Notes: generated by a model from the sequence alone, not told the origin. DNA of 64,000 bases from Ectothiorhodospira sp. BSL-9 (GCF_001632845.1 NZ_CP011994.1:1794501-1858500), one strand, 5' to 3'; shown: positions 19,505 through 26,895, counted from the first letter of the stretch. Numbers and translations are program-made.

Positions 19505-19581
19505 GGCTACGTAGCTCAGCTGGTTAGAGCATCGCACTCATAATGCGGGGGTCGGTGGTTCGAATCCACCCGTAGCCACCA
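19505..19581 (+). tRNA. tRNA-Met (anticodon CAT, elongator type)
   Basis: 77 nt with encoded CCA. The acceptor arm GGCTACG pairs with CGTAGCC; the anticodon loop is ctCATaa. The sequence follows the elongator tRNA-Met pattern rather than initiator, whose acceptor would start with an unpaired C. A CAT anticodon could also be lysidine-modified tRNA-Ile2, but the body fits Met. Confidence 0.93.
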
Positions 19582-19613
19582 ATCACGTTTCCAGTAACAC
19601 CCCGAAAAACCTT

Positions 19614-19640
19614 GAAGCCCGCGATAGAGCGGGCTTCTTG
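19614..19640. terminator. Bidirectional hairpin after tRNA-Met
   Basis: GAAGCCCGC (19614-19622) pairs with GCGGGCTTC (19629-19637) across a 6-nt loop, a perfect 9-bp stem. It separates tRNA-Met from the convergent arsS gene and could serve both strands. Confidence 0.65.
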
Positions 19641-19667
19641 CGTTGTGCGCAGGTCAAACCGGCCGGG

Positions 19668-20627
19668 TCAGAGGGCTCCGCCGCAACTGGAGCCCTGGCC
19701 GGCCGTGCAGCCGTAGCAGTGGACAGCGACGTTAATCGGCGCGCCACTCAGATCCCGATGGATCAACTCCCGCAGATGCGTCCGCTGATGTGTGCCGGCC
19801 CCCAGGGGCAGGCGCAGCATCTGGTTGAAATCACAATCGTACACATAGCCCTGCCAGTCCACGCTCAGCAGGCTGCGGCACATGACGCTTGCCAGATTTT
19901 CGTCCCGGTAGGCATCCTTGAGCAGGGTCATGTAGGCCTCGTACTCACGGTTTTTGTGCAGCTGCTTGGCAAAGCGGTGAATGGGCATGTTGGTGATGGC
20001 GAACAGCCCATTGAAGACGATGCCGTATTCCCGGGCCAGGTGGTCCTTGTAGTCGGCCTCCAGCTGGGCCTGCGGGGGTGGCAGATGGGGTCCGAGCGGG
20101 TTATAGACCAGGTTGAGCACCAGATCGCTGCCGGGCTGTCCGTAGCCCACCGCGTTCAGTTGCCGGAGGCCGGCCAGGCTCTGCGCGAAGACCCCCTCGC
20201 CGCGCTGGGTGTCCACATTGTCCTGGGTGTAGCAGGGCAGGGAGGCCACCACCTCGACCCGGTGAGCCGCCAGAAATGCCGCCAGATCCGCCTGGCCTGG
20301 CTGCTCCAGCACCGTGAGATTGCAACGATCCATCACATGCACCCCCATGCCTCGTGCCTGCTCCACCAGGTAGTGAAACTGGGGGTTCAGTTCTGGTGCC
20401 CCGCCGGTGAGATCAAGGGTGTGGATGCCGGTCGCGCGAAGGTAATCGAGCACCAGATCGGCGGTGGCGCGATCCATCTTCTCCCGACGGTTGGGCCCGG
20501 CATTCACGTGGCAATGAAAGCAGGTCAGGTTGCAGACATAGCCCACGTTCACCTGCAGGGTTTCCAGTTGGCCACGCTTGATGGCCGGGAAGGTGGTTGA
20601 TTGCGGCTGTGGCAGGATGGCGCTCAT
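19668..20627 (-). CDS. arsS: ArsS-type radical SAM protein (arsenosugar biosynthesis)
   Basis: Radical SAM enzyme of 319 aa. The CxxxCxxC cluster motif is CNLTCFHC near residues 32-39, followed by NAGPNRREKM and LTGGAPELNP. The Cys-rich C-terminus (CYGCTAGQGSSCGGAL) marks the rSAM/selenodomain-associated ArsS family. Characterised relatives form 5'-deoxy-5'-dimethylarsinoyl-adenosine, the arsenosugar precursor. No good SD precedes ATG 20627. Its natural partner, the 22314-23006 glycosyltransferase, lies upstream on the same strand but is now separated by an iscB element. Confidence 0.85.
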   Translation of the reverse strand: MSAILPQPQSTTFPAIKRGQLETLQVNVGYVCNLTCFHCHVNAGPNRREKMDRATADLVLDYLRATGIHTLDLTGGAPELNPQFHYLVEQARGMGVHVMDRCNLTVLEQPGQADLAAFLAAHRVEVVASLPCYTQDNVDTQRGEGVFAQSLAGLRQLNAVGYGQPGSDLVLNLVYNPLGPHLPPPQAQLEADYKDHLAREYGIVFNGLFAITNMPIHRFAKQLHKNREYEAYMTLLKDAYRDENLASVMCRSLLSVDWQGYVYDCDFNQMLRLPLGAGTHQRTHLRELIHRDLSGAPINVAVHCYGCTAGQGSSCGGAL

Positions 20628-20671
20628 CAGTTTGCGCGAGAAACCCCGTCCAGGTCGGGGAGGGATAGCGC

Positions 20672-20688
20672 ATCGTGCGTAGCACGAT
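20672..20688 (-). repeat. Subterminal hairpin at 3' end of iscB element
   Basis: Perfect 7-bp stem ATCGTGC / GCACGAT with GTA loop, immediately after the iscB stop codon and 45 bp before arsS. It probably acts as the transposon end hairpin; it has no T-tract in either direction. Confidence 0.5.
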
Positions 20689-22016
20689 CACGCGGCCCTG
20701 CTCGCGTCCTCCTGTAGTGGTTTGGGTTGGAAGGTATAGCCATAGCCATCGGCTCGTTGCAGCAGACGGCAGTGGCGGTGTGAAATGCCCTGGACGACGC
20801 CTTGGGCGGTCTGGATGTTGAAGCTGCCGGTGGCGCGGATGGCCACGCGGCCCTGATACGTGCCTGCTTTCTTGCCGCTCGGCACCTGGGCCTGGACCAG
20901 ATCTCCGGTCTGAAAGCCCTTCACCTGTTTTTGACGCATCAGGTAGCCACGGGGGAAGCCAAAGCGGTTGAGCCGCGTGCGCTGATAACTCCCCCGGCCC
21001 GTGGCCCGCGTCGTCAGCGTCGGCACGTTCCAGCCCGTGACCGCTGCGACCTGACCGACGCAAGCCGCATCCAGCGCATGGGTCTTGGGTAGGCCCAACC
21101 GCTGGTGGTTGTATTTGGTGCGACCGCCGCTGCCAGTGATCACGGGCAGGCCCATGGCCTTGAGCCCTTGAAACAGCGCCCAGCGCGTGGCATTGACCGC
21201 TGCCGCGTCCTTGAGCGGCGCACGGGCCTGGTCCTTGATCCGTTGCAGGCGTTTGGGATCGTCAGCCAGAAAGGCTTCCACGGGCTGATTCCCCTTGGCC
21301 TGATTGCAGTCGTGGCAGGCCAGGGTCAGGTTGCTGACCCGATCCGATCCGCCCCGGCTCCGGGGATTGATGTGATCCACCTCCAGAGGCAAGTCCCTGG
21401 CCCCGCAGTAGGCGCAGCGCCGTTGCCACTTCTCCAGCAGGTATTCGCGCACCTCGTAACCGTGCAATGTCCCCTGCTGGTACTCCACGCCGCTGATCTC
21501 GGGGGCTTCCATCGCCTGTGTATCGAATCGAACCAACTCCTGGTCGATGGCTGTGACCGGGGCCAGTCGGCGCAACCGCGCCACCCAGGCCAGTGTGGTA
21601 TCCACCCGGTGTTGAAGGCTCGGTGCCAACCAGCCCCGAGGCCGGGTGCGATTGTCGAACCGGGGTGCCCGGTGACGCAACTGCCCCCGACGACGACGAA
21701 AGGCGCGGCGCTGGGTCAATGCGTCCTTGATGTATTGTCCGCGATGTTCCACCTCCATCAGCATCAACACCTGCTGCTGCTCCGGGTCGGAATCATCCTC
21801 GCGGATCACCGTCACCCCGGTGGTCTTGCTGCCGGGATCGATCTTGATTCGTACCGGCTGCAAGGTGGATGCCTCCGCCGTGCGATCCTTCAGCCGGATC
21901 GTGAACGGACGCATCTTGTGGACCACGGCCCGACCCCGTTCCAGCAGTAGCCGTGCGCGTTTCTCCGAACACGGCATCAGGGGCTTTTTACGCCTGTCCA
22001 GTACCAAAACCGCCAT
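20688..22016 (-). CDS. iscB: IscB RNA-guided nuclease (OMEGA system)
   Basis: 442-aa IscB, the Cas9-ancestor class. In order: PLMP domain (RRKKPLMPCSEKRARLLLER), RuvC-I with catalytic Asp (KIDPGSKTTGV), arginine-rich bridge helix (RRAFRRRRGQLRHRAPRFDNR region), RuvC-II Glu (IDQELVRFD), an HNH domain with two zinc CxxC pairs (CAYCG, CHDC) and VDHINPRSRGG, RuvC-III (KTHALDAACVG), then a basic C-terminal domain. All catalytic residues appear intact, so nicking of both strands is predicted. ATG 22016 follows the SD GGAGAG; the frame is open further upstream but would erase that SD. Confidence 0.93.
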   Translation of the reverse strand: MAVLVLDRRKKPLMPCSEKRARLLLERGRAVVHKMRPFTIRLKDRTAEASTLQPVRIKIDPGSKTTGVTVIREDDSDPEQQQVLMLMEVEHRGQYIKDALTQRRAFRRRRGQLRHRAPRFDNRTRPRGWLAPSLQHRVDTTLAWVARLRRLAPVTAIDQELVRFDTQAMEAPEISGVEYQQGTLHGYEVREYLLEKWQRRCAYCGARDLPLEVDHINPRSRGGSDRVSNLTLACHDCNQAKGNQPVEAFLADDPKRLQRIKDQARAPLKDAAAVNATRWALFQGLKAMGLPVITGSGGRTKYNHQRLGLPKTHALDAACVGQVAAVTGWNVPTLTTRATGRGSYQRTRLNRFGFPRGYLMRQKQVKGFQTGDLVQAQVPSGKKAGTYQGRVAIRATGSFNIQTAQGVVQGISHRHCRLLQRADGYGYTFQPKPLQEDASRAA

Positions 22017-22296
22017 TTCAACGCTCTCCAAAAACAGAACCCTTACGGGTCTGGTGACAGGGCCTTGCGGCCCGCTCCCCTCGGGAATGTCTGCAACCGG
22101 CTCCCGCTTGCGCGGCGACCGGAACCTTCGGCGTTTTACCTTTCGCCAGCATGATCCCGGCCTTCCAGAGCGGCAGACTGAGGCAGCATCCGCCGGTGGG
22201 TCTAGACGACCTGTTGCAAACGTAGCGGGCTTTCACCGCTCTCCCTGGTCAAGCCAGCCTGCTTTCACAAGCTCCCGCCTTCAGGCGGGGGTAGTT
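22017..22296 (-). ncRNA. Predicted omega-RNA of IscB
   Basis: About 280 bp directly upstream of iscB on its strand, GC-rich and rich in short inverted repeats. It starts near a strong hairpin CCCGCCT-TC-AGGCGGG (22289-22274) followed by GAGCTTGTGAAAGC, a sequence type common at the 5' end of IscB-linked noncoding RNAs. In known systems the guide is the stretch just 5' of this scaffold, here about 22297-22320, at the end of the glycosyltransferase gene. Boundaries are inferred from position and structure. Confidence 0.65.
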
Positions 22297-22313
22297 GACG
22301 GGGATATCCGACC

Positions 22314-23006
22314 TCATCCCGGGCGGTGGTAGCGCTGGGCCAGGACATGCGCCGGAGCGCCCCGCCAGTAAGCCCAGCGCAGTTGCCACATGAGCAGGAT
22401 GGTCCGCCATACCCCGTTGTGCTCCCAGCGCCGCCCCGAGGTGTCCACCCGTGCCCGCAGGCAGCGGGGGGGCGAGAGCCGCCCCAGCCGGCGGCTGATC
22501 TCGATGTCCTCCATCAAGGGCTGTTTCGGAAAGCCGCCCACCGCGTCGAAAAACTCACGCCGCATGAACAGGGCCTGATCGCCGGTGGCGATACCGGTGA
22601 GCCGCGAGCGCTGGTTCATCAGCGTGGCCACCAGGGGGAGCAGCACCCGGCTGCGCCCGCGAATACTCACGTCAAAACGTCCCCAGCCGGACCTACCCAT
22701 CAGGGCGTCACGTACCCGGTCATCGGCAGCCCTGGGCAAATGGGTATCGGCATGGAGGAACAGCAGTAGCGGTTGTTGCGTGGCCGCCGCGCCGGCATTC
22801 ATCTGGCAGGCCCGCCCGGGGGGCGAGGTGATGAGCGGCAGCCCATGCGTGGCGGCCACCGCCACGGTGTCATCCTGGCTGCCGCCATCCACCAGGAGGA
22901 TGTGGGTGTCCTGTGCCAGGGAGGCGCGAAGGTTTCGGGCCAGGTCCGGCAGATTGGCTGCCTCGTTCAGGACCGGCACGACCACGACCAGCGCAGGCCG
23001 GTTCAC
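22314..23006 (-). CDS. Family 2 glycosyltransferase, rSAM/selenodomain-associated type
   Basis: 230-aa GT-A fold transferase. Features are VVVPVLNEAANLPDLARNL at the N-terminus, LLVDGGSQDDT, the metal-binding FLHADTHLP, and GDQALFMRREFFDAVGGFP. This matches the transferase-2 subgroup commonly encoded beside ArsS-type radical SAM genes and proposed to act in arsenosugar assembly. I chose GTG 23006 because GGGAGG lies 7 nt upstream; the longer frame to 23099 has no SD. The stop is about 20 bp from the iscB element, which now separates it from arsS. Confidence 0.82.
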   Translation of the reverse strand: MNRPALVVVVPVLNEAANLPDLARNLRASLAQDTHILLVDGGSQDDTVAVAATHGLPLITSPPGRACQMNAGAAATQQPLLLFLHADTHLPRAADDRVRDALMGRSGWGRFDVSIRGRSRVLLPLVATLMNQRSRLTGIATGDQALFMRREFFDAVGGFPKQPLMEDIEISRRLGRLSPPRCLRARVDTSGRRWEHNGVWRTILLMWQLRWAYWRGAPAHVLAQRYHRPG

Positions 23007-23249
23007 GATGGATCCTCCCGTCGAATGACCGTTTCCTGCGCCATCACCCACTCTGCCATGATCGCCCCCGCCTCGGTGCAGCCTGATGAACCGGCTCACG
23101 GTTGTATTAGATGCACGATCAGATCATCGGTTTCGGTGTTCGTGCCCGCTTCTCAGTATTGATCATCCAGGAGCTCGTGGGTATCCGTAATACCCAAAGA
23201 GAGCCTGAGGGCGACGGTGCTGCCAAGAGGGGTTCGAGCAGTTCACTTG
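23007..23249. other. Intergenic region between glycosyltransferase and IS607 element
   Basis: About 240 bp with no recognisable gene. It contains a perfect hairpin GGGTAT-CCGTA-ATACCC at 23179-23195. The 8-mer TTAGATGC at 23107 recurs at 25093 near the far IS end. The region must hold the promoter of the minus-strand glycosyltransferase. Confidence 0.35.
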
Positions 23250-23282
23250 AAACCTACTCATAACTTATCTATGCTTTCCAAT

Positions 23283-23906
23283 ATGAAAAGATTGGTAAGC
23301 ATCGGCGAGGCCGCCAAGGCGCTGGGCGTGTCCATTACGACCCTGCGCCGCTGGGAAGCATCGGGGAGGTTGGTGCCTGAGCACACGGCGGGCGGCCATC
23401 GCCGTTACGACCTGGCGAAACTCCGGCCCGAGATGTTCCGGGCCGAGGAAGATGCAGGGCGGCGCACCGTGGCCTATGCTCGCGTGTCCAGCCATGATCA
23501 GAAGGAGGATCTGGAGCGGCAGAAACAGGTGCTGGAACTTTACTGCGCTCAGCAGGGATGGACATTCGAGTTGATTTCCGACCTTGGTTCAGGGATGAAC
23601 TATCACAAGAAAGGTTTGAAGCGACTGCTTGATGCCATCATCGATGGGGAAGTCGGGCGACTGGTGATCACCCACAAGGATCGGCTTTTGCGCTTCGGGG
23701 CCGAGTTGGTCTTTGCCCTCTGCGAAGCCAGGGAGGTCGAGGTGGTGATTCTCAACCAGGGTGAAGATACGACCTTTGAGGAAGACCTGGCGAAAGATGT
23801 GCTGGAGATCATCACCGTGTTCAGCGCCCGACTCTACGGCAGCCGCTCGCGCAAGAACCAGAAGCTGCTGGACGGCGTGAAGAAGGCCGTGGAGGACGCG
23901 ACATGA
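23283..23906 (+). CDS. tnpA: IS607-family serine recombinase (transposase TnpA)
   Basis: 207-aa small serine recombinase. A MerR-like N-terminal helix-turn-helix (SIGEAAKALGVSITTLRRWEASG) is followed by the resolvase domain with the nucleophilic Ser in VAYARVSSHDQKEDLERQ, and the conserved ITHKDRLLRFG. ATG 23283 gives the standard IS607 TnpA N-terminus; upstream in-frame codons from 23217 lie in the presumed transposon end. The stop overlaps the tnpB ATG by four bases. Confidence 0.92.
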   Translation: MKRLVSIGEAAKALGVSITTLRRWEASGRLVPEHTAGGHRRYDLAKLRPEMFRAEEDAGRRTVAYARVSSHDQKEDLERQKQVLELYCAQQGWTFELISDLGSGMNYHKKGLKRLLDAIIDGEVGRLVITHKDRLLRFGAELVFALCEAREVEVVILNQGEDTTFEEDLAKDVLEIITVFSARLYGSRSRKNQKLLDGVKKAVEDAT

Positions 23907-25096
23907 TCCGTGCCCACAGGATTGCGCTTGCGCCCAACAACAGGCAGGCGACCTATTTTGCCCGCGCGGCAGGCACGGCACGTTTTGCCTACAACTGGGC
24001 GTTGGCCGAATGGCAGTGCCAGTACGCGGCCTGGAAGCAGGACAGCAGTCTGCCCAAACCCTCGCAGGCGGCGCTTCGTCGCCAGTTGAACGCTGTCAAG
24101 CGCGAGCAGTTTCCATGGATGCTGGAGGTCACCAAAACGGCACCGCAGATGGCAATCATCCAGTTGGGCGAAGCGTTCAGGAATTTCTTCGCCGGCCGCG
24201 CCAGGTACCCGAGGTTTCGCAAGAAGGGCGTTCATGACCGATTCACCCTCACCAACGACCAGTTCCGCGTCGAAGGCTCCCGCATCCGCATCCCCAACCT
24301 TGGCTGGGTGCGGATGCGGGAGTCGTTGCGCTTTACCGGCAAAATCATGTCCGCGACGATCTCCCGCGTCGCCGACCGCTGGTTTGTCAGCATCACCGTA
24401 GACACCGAAGACCCACCCAGGCGACCGGCTGAAAACCAAGGCTCGGTCGGGGTGGATCTGGGGGTCTTGGCACTGGCCACGCTCTCGACGGGAGACACCA
24501 TGACGGGCCCCAAGGCGCATACCGCCGTGCTCAAGCGACTCCGTCGGCTATCACGCAGCCTGTCGCGCAAGCAAAAAGGCTCCAGCAACCGGAACAAGGC
24601 CAAGGCGAAACTGGCACGGCTGCATGCCCGCATTGCCAACATTCGCCAAGATGCCTTGCACAAACTCACGTCGGATCTGACACGGCGGTTTCATACCATC
24701 GGCATCGAGGATCTGAACGTGCGCGGCATGATGGCGAACCGGCATCTGGCCCGCTCCATTGCCGACATGAGCTTTCATGAGTTCCGGCGGCAACTGGCGT
24801 ACAAGGCAGATCAGCGGTGTGGGCAGGTGGTGGTGGCCGATCGCTGGTTCCCTAGCAGCAAAATGTGTTCGGTTTGTGGAGCGGTGCAGAGGGCAATGCC
24901 ACTATCCACGCGGCAGTGGATTTGCCCGGATTGTGGCGTACACCACAACCGGGATGTGAATGCGGCAAGAAATCTTGCCCATTACGCCGTGAGTTCCACG
25001 GTGTCAGCCTGTGGAGAGGAAGGCGCTGGCTCAGGTCGCAAGACCGGAGTGAAACCGGCCTCTGTGAAGCAGGAAATCAGCACTGAACCTGTTTAG
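23903..25096 (+). CDS. tnpB: TnpB RNA-guided endonuclease
   Basis: 397-aa TnpB, the ancestor class of Cas12. The N-terminal wedge/REC part (residues about 1-175) contains TARFAYNWALAEW. The RuvC nuclease follows, with catalytic Asp in GVDLGVLALATL, Glu in IGIEDLNVRGM and Asp in HNRDVNAARN, and a zinc finger CSVCG...CPDCG between the last two. All residues are intact. In characterised relatives TnpB cuts DNA at empty donor sites guided by an omega-RNA from the element right end, promoting retention of the transposon. Confidence 0.93.
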   Translation: MIRAHRIALAPNNRQATYFARAAGTARFAYNWALAEWQCQYAAWKQDSSLPKPSQAALRRQLNAVKREQFPWMLEVTKTAPQMAIIQLGEAFRNFFAGRARYPRFRKKGVHDRFTLTNDQFRVEGSRIRIPNLGWVRMRESLRFTGKIMSATISRVADRWFVSITVDTEDPPRRPAENQGSVGVDLGVLALATLSTGDTMTGPKAHTAVLKRLRRLSRSLSRKQKGSSNRNKAKAKLARLHARIANIRQDALHKLTSDLTRRFHTIGIEDLNVRGMMANRHLARSIADMSFHEFRRQLAYKADQRCGQVVVADRWFPSSKMCSVCGAVQRAMPLSTRQWICPDCGVHHNRDVNAARNLAHYAVSSTVSACGEEGAGSGRKTGVKPASVKQEISTEPV

Positions 25097-25125
25097 ATGC
25101 TTCTGAGCAGGTTTGGGTAGGTATG
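24990..25125 (+). ncRNA. Predicted omega-RNA at the 3' end of tnpB
   Basis: TnpB scaffolds overlap the end of the gene and run to the element right end, with the guide just beyond it. Here the last part of tnpB includes GTGAAGCAGGAAATC, a sequence type common in these scaffolds, and a possible stem AACCTG (25086-25091) with CAGGTT (25108-25113). The guide would then begin near 25115. This is placed by analogy; boundaries are uncertain. Confidence 0.4.
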
Positions 25126-25127
25126 AT
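25122..25127 (+). promoter_or_regulatory. Possible -10 element at the IS607 right junction
   Basis: TATGAT lies just outside the IS607 right end and 48 bp before the leader peptide start. No clear -35 stands 17 bp upstream. If real, it would drive the leader-LysE unit from the edge of the element. Confidence 0.25.
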
Positions 25128-25174
25128 AGAACGGTTAGAATCCGCCCCCCACGTGAGACAAAGGAGATGAATTC

Positions 25175-25231
25175 ATGACCGAACCCGACCCGCCCATGGG
25201 CGCGCGCCCGAATCCGGGCCGCGTGTGCTGA
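25175..25231 (+). CDS. 18-aa upstream open reading frame coupled to the LysE gene
   Basis: ATG 25175 is preceded by AAAGGAG at an 8-nt spacing, the strongest ribosome binding site in this region. It opens an 18-codon frame encoding MTEPDPPMGARPNPGRVC. Its TGA overlaps the ATG of the exporter gene by one base. The exporter itself has no good SD, so its translation probably depends on this short frame. The peptide is Pro-rich (six Pro in 18), which might slow ribosomes. No homologue is recognised. Confidence 0.5.
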   Translation: MTEPDPPMGARPNPGRVC

Positions 25232-25854
25232 TGGAATCCACTCCTGTCCTGTTGATGGCTGTGGTGCTCGGCCTGTCCGCCGGGGTGGCGCCTGGTCCCT
25301 TGCTGGCCCTGGTGATCTCCGAGACCCTGCAGCACGGTCTGCGTGCCGGCATGAAGGTGGCGCTGGCCCCGCTGCTGACGGATCTGCCCATCATCCTGCT
25401 CACCTTGTTGATCCTGGCGCAGCTGGCTCATGTGGATCAGGTGCTGGGAGGGTTGTCGATTATCGGTGCCGGCGTGGTGGCCTGGCTGGGGTGGGAGTCG
25501 CTGCGATTTCGTCCGGCTGGCCCGGGCGACGGCGTGGTGCCTCGGGAGCGCTCGCTGCAAAAGGCTGTGCTGGCCAATATGCTCAGCCCGCATCCCTATC
25601 TGTTCTGGCTCAGTGTGGGTGGCCCCATCGTCATCCGCGCGTCCGAGTCCGGTCCTTGGGTTGCCGTGGGTTTTATTGCGGTCTTCTATGCGCTGCTCAT
25701 CGGCGCCAAGGTGGGCATCGCCTTGATGACCGCCCGGGCCCGCCCCTGGCTGGCAGGGCGGGGCTATGTGATGACGGTGCGGGCGCTGGGGCTGGTGCTG
25801 TGGGCTCTGGCCGCCGTGCTGTTGTATGAAGGGTTGCGGACCCTGCTGGCCTGA
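25231..25854 (+). CDS. LysE/RhtB-family translocator
   Basis: 207-aa inner-membrane exporter with about six hydrophobic helices. The N-terminal LGLSAGVAPGPLLALVISETLQHGLRAGMKVALAP is the family signature. LysE-family members export amino acids or related small molecules; the substrate here is not evident. I use ATG 25231, which overlaps the leader stop; GTG 25225 is in frame but lies inside the leader. The gene converges on the DUF3309 gene. Confidence 0.85.
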   Translation: MESTPVLLMAVVLGLSAGVAPGPLLALVISETLQHGLRAGMKVALAPLLTDLPIILLTLLILAQLAHVDQVLGGLSIIGAGVVAWLGWESLRFRPAGPGDGVVPRERSLQKAVLANMLSPHPYLFWLSVGGPIVIRASESGPWVAVGFIAVFYALLIGAKVGIALMTARARPWLAGRGYVMTVRALGLVLWALAAVLLYEGLRTLLA

Positions 25855-25908
25855 GGTCAGGACGCTTCAGGAAGCCCGGCGCGGGTCAGCCCCATCGCCC
25901 CGCCGGAG

Positions 25909-26067
25909 TTACAGGCGTCCCGCCAGTATCAGCACCAGCAGTATCAGCACGACAACCCCAATGGCACCGCTGGGACCATAGCCCCAGCCCCTGGCGTGCG
26001 GCCAGGCGGGGATGACGCCAACAAGGATCAGTATCAGAACGATCAGGAGAATGGTTGTCAGGGTCAT
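25909..26067 (-). CDS. DUF3309 small membrane protein, 52 aa
   Basis: Two hydrophobic segments (residues about 4-20 and 35-50) flank the conserved centre IPAWPHARGWGYGPSG, which is diagnostic of DUF3309. The family consists of tiny inner-membrane proteins of unknown function, often stress-induced. ATG 26067 is preceded by TTGGAG at suitable spacing. A perfect copy of the regional motif (26123-26142) lies 55 bp upstream. Confidence 0.85.
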   Translation of the reverse strand: MTLTTILLIVLILILVGVIPAWPHARGWGYGPSGAIGVVVLILLVLILAGRL

Positions 26068-26122
26068 GGTTGAATACTCCAAGGGGTGATTGGAGTTCCA
26101 TGTTGCGGCCCTTGAGGGCGAT

Positions 26123-26142
26123 CTGTCTGTACGCCAGCGTAC
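26123..26142 (-). promoter_or_regulatory. Regional palindromic motif, copy E (upstream of DUF3309)
   Basis: Reads GTACGCTGGCGTACAGACAG on the minus strand, 20 of 20 to the consensus GTRCGSTRRCGNACAGACAG built from this window. It contains a 6-2-6 palindrome. It lies between the stop of the Crp/Fnr gene and the DUF3309 start. Confidence 0.5.
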
Positions 26143-26145
26143 CCA

Positions 26146-26895
26146 TTAGCCCTCGGATGGCGGGCCCTTCGTGGGTTTGACAAGGAGTCGATCGCATTCG
26201 CGCTTGACCACGGCATAGCATTCGCAACTGCGCGCTTCCAGGCCGGCACGGTCGAGGATCGTGATGTGGCCGCGATGGTATTCGATGAGGCCCGCCCGTT
26301 GCAGTTTGCCGGCAGCCTCCGTGACCCCTTCGCGCCTGACCCCAAGCATGTTGGCGATCAGCTCCTGGGTCATGACCAGGTGGTTGGATGGCAATCGGTC
26401 CAGGGACAGGAGCAGCCAGCGGCACAGCTGCTGATCCACCGTGTGGTGGCGGTTGCAGACCGCAGTCTGGGCCATCTGGGTGAGCAATGCCTGGGTATAG
26501 CGAAGCAACAGGTCATTCAATACCCCCCGGCGGCGTCCACCCACGCGATGAAAGGCCTCCTTGAGGCGCCGGCCACTGAGCCGGTAGGCCTGCCCGGCAC
26601 TTTGCACCAGCGCCTGACTGGGGGTGGTTTCTCCTCCCATGAACAGCGCGACCCCCACCAGGCCGTCCTTGCCCACCACCGCGATTTCAGCCGAGGAGCC
26701 ATCCTCCATCACGTAGAGGAGGGAGACGATGGCGTTGATGGGGAAGTAGACATGCTCCATCTGGACGCCGGGCTCATAGATCAACTGCCCCAGTTCGAGG
26801 GGGACGAGTTCGAGTCCAGGGAGCAGGTGCTGGTATTCCTGATCCGGCAGCATGGAAAGAAGCTGGTTGAGCCTGGGGTCCGGCACTTCCTGCAT
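26146..26895 (-). CDS. Crp/Fnr-family transcriptional regulator
   Basis: 249-aa protein with an N-terminal cyclic-nucleotide-binding-like domain (LELGQLIYEPGVQMEHVYFPI near residue 34) and a C-terminal winged helix (LVMTQELIANMLGVRREGVTEAAGKLQRAGLIEYHRGHITILDR). The N-terminal Cys cluster of FNR is absent, so an Fe-S sensor is unlikely; the effector is unknown. I chose ATG 26895, with AAAGGA upstream; the frame is open to 26991 but lacks an SD. It is divergent from the CheB-CheR gene. Confidence 0.85.
   Translation of the reverse strand: MQEVPDPRLNQLLSMLPDQEYQHLLPGLELVPLELGQLIYEPGVQMEHVYFPINAIVSLLYVMEDGSSAEIAVVGKDGLVGVALFMGGETTPSQALVQSAGQAYRLSGRRLKEAFHRVGGRRRGVLNDLLLRYTQALLTQMAQTAVCNRHHTVDQQLCRWLLLSLDRLPSNHLVMTQELIANMLGVRREGVTEAAGKLQRAGLIEYHRGHITILDRAGLEARSCECYAVVKRECDRLLVKPTKGPPSEG

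Larger units (their letters stand above)
20672..22296 (-). mobile_element. IscB element (IS200/IS605-related, no TnpA)
   Basis: The unit consists of an omega-RNA region, iscB and terminal hairpins. The 3' side has ATCGTGC-GTA-GCACGAT (20672-20688), touching the iscB stop. The 5' side has CCCGCCT-TC-AGGCGGG (22274-22289). Subterminal hairpins at both ends are a hallmark of IS200/IS605-type single-strand transposons. No Y1 transposase is present, so movement would need TnpA in trans. Exact ends were not determined; they should lie within 20628-20672 and 22290-22313. It sits between two genes of a presumed arsenosugar unit, in the same orientation. Confidence 0.7.
23250..25114 (+). mobile_element. 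IS607-family element (serine recombinase TnpA + TnpB)
   Basis: Contains the two genes typical of IS607, overlapping by four bases. Imperfect inverted ends AAACCTACTC (23250-23259) and GAGCAGGTTT (25105-25114) match in 9 of 10 positions and bracket both genes. IS607 elements move through a circular intermediate and make no target duplication, so the exact ends cannot be fixed from this copy alone. The element appears intact and lies 240 bp from the glycosyltransferase start. Confidence 0.75.

Noticed and set aside
22018-22236. 72-codon minus-strand frame upstream of iscB
   Set aside because: Overlaps the predicted omega-RNA; low-complexity, no SD, and structured RNA explains the sequence better.
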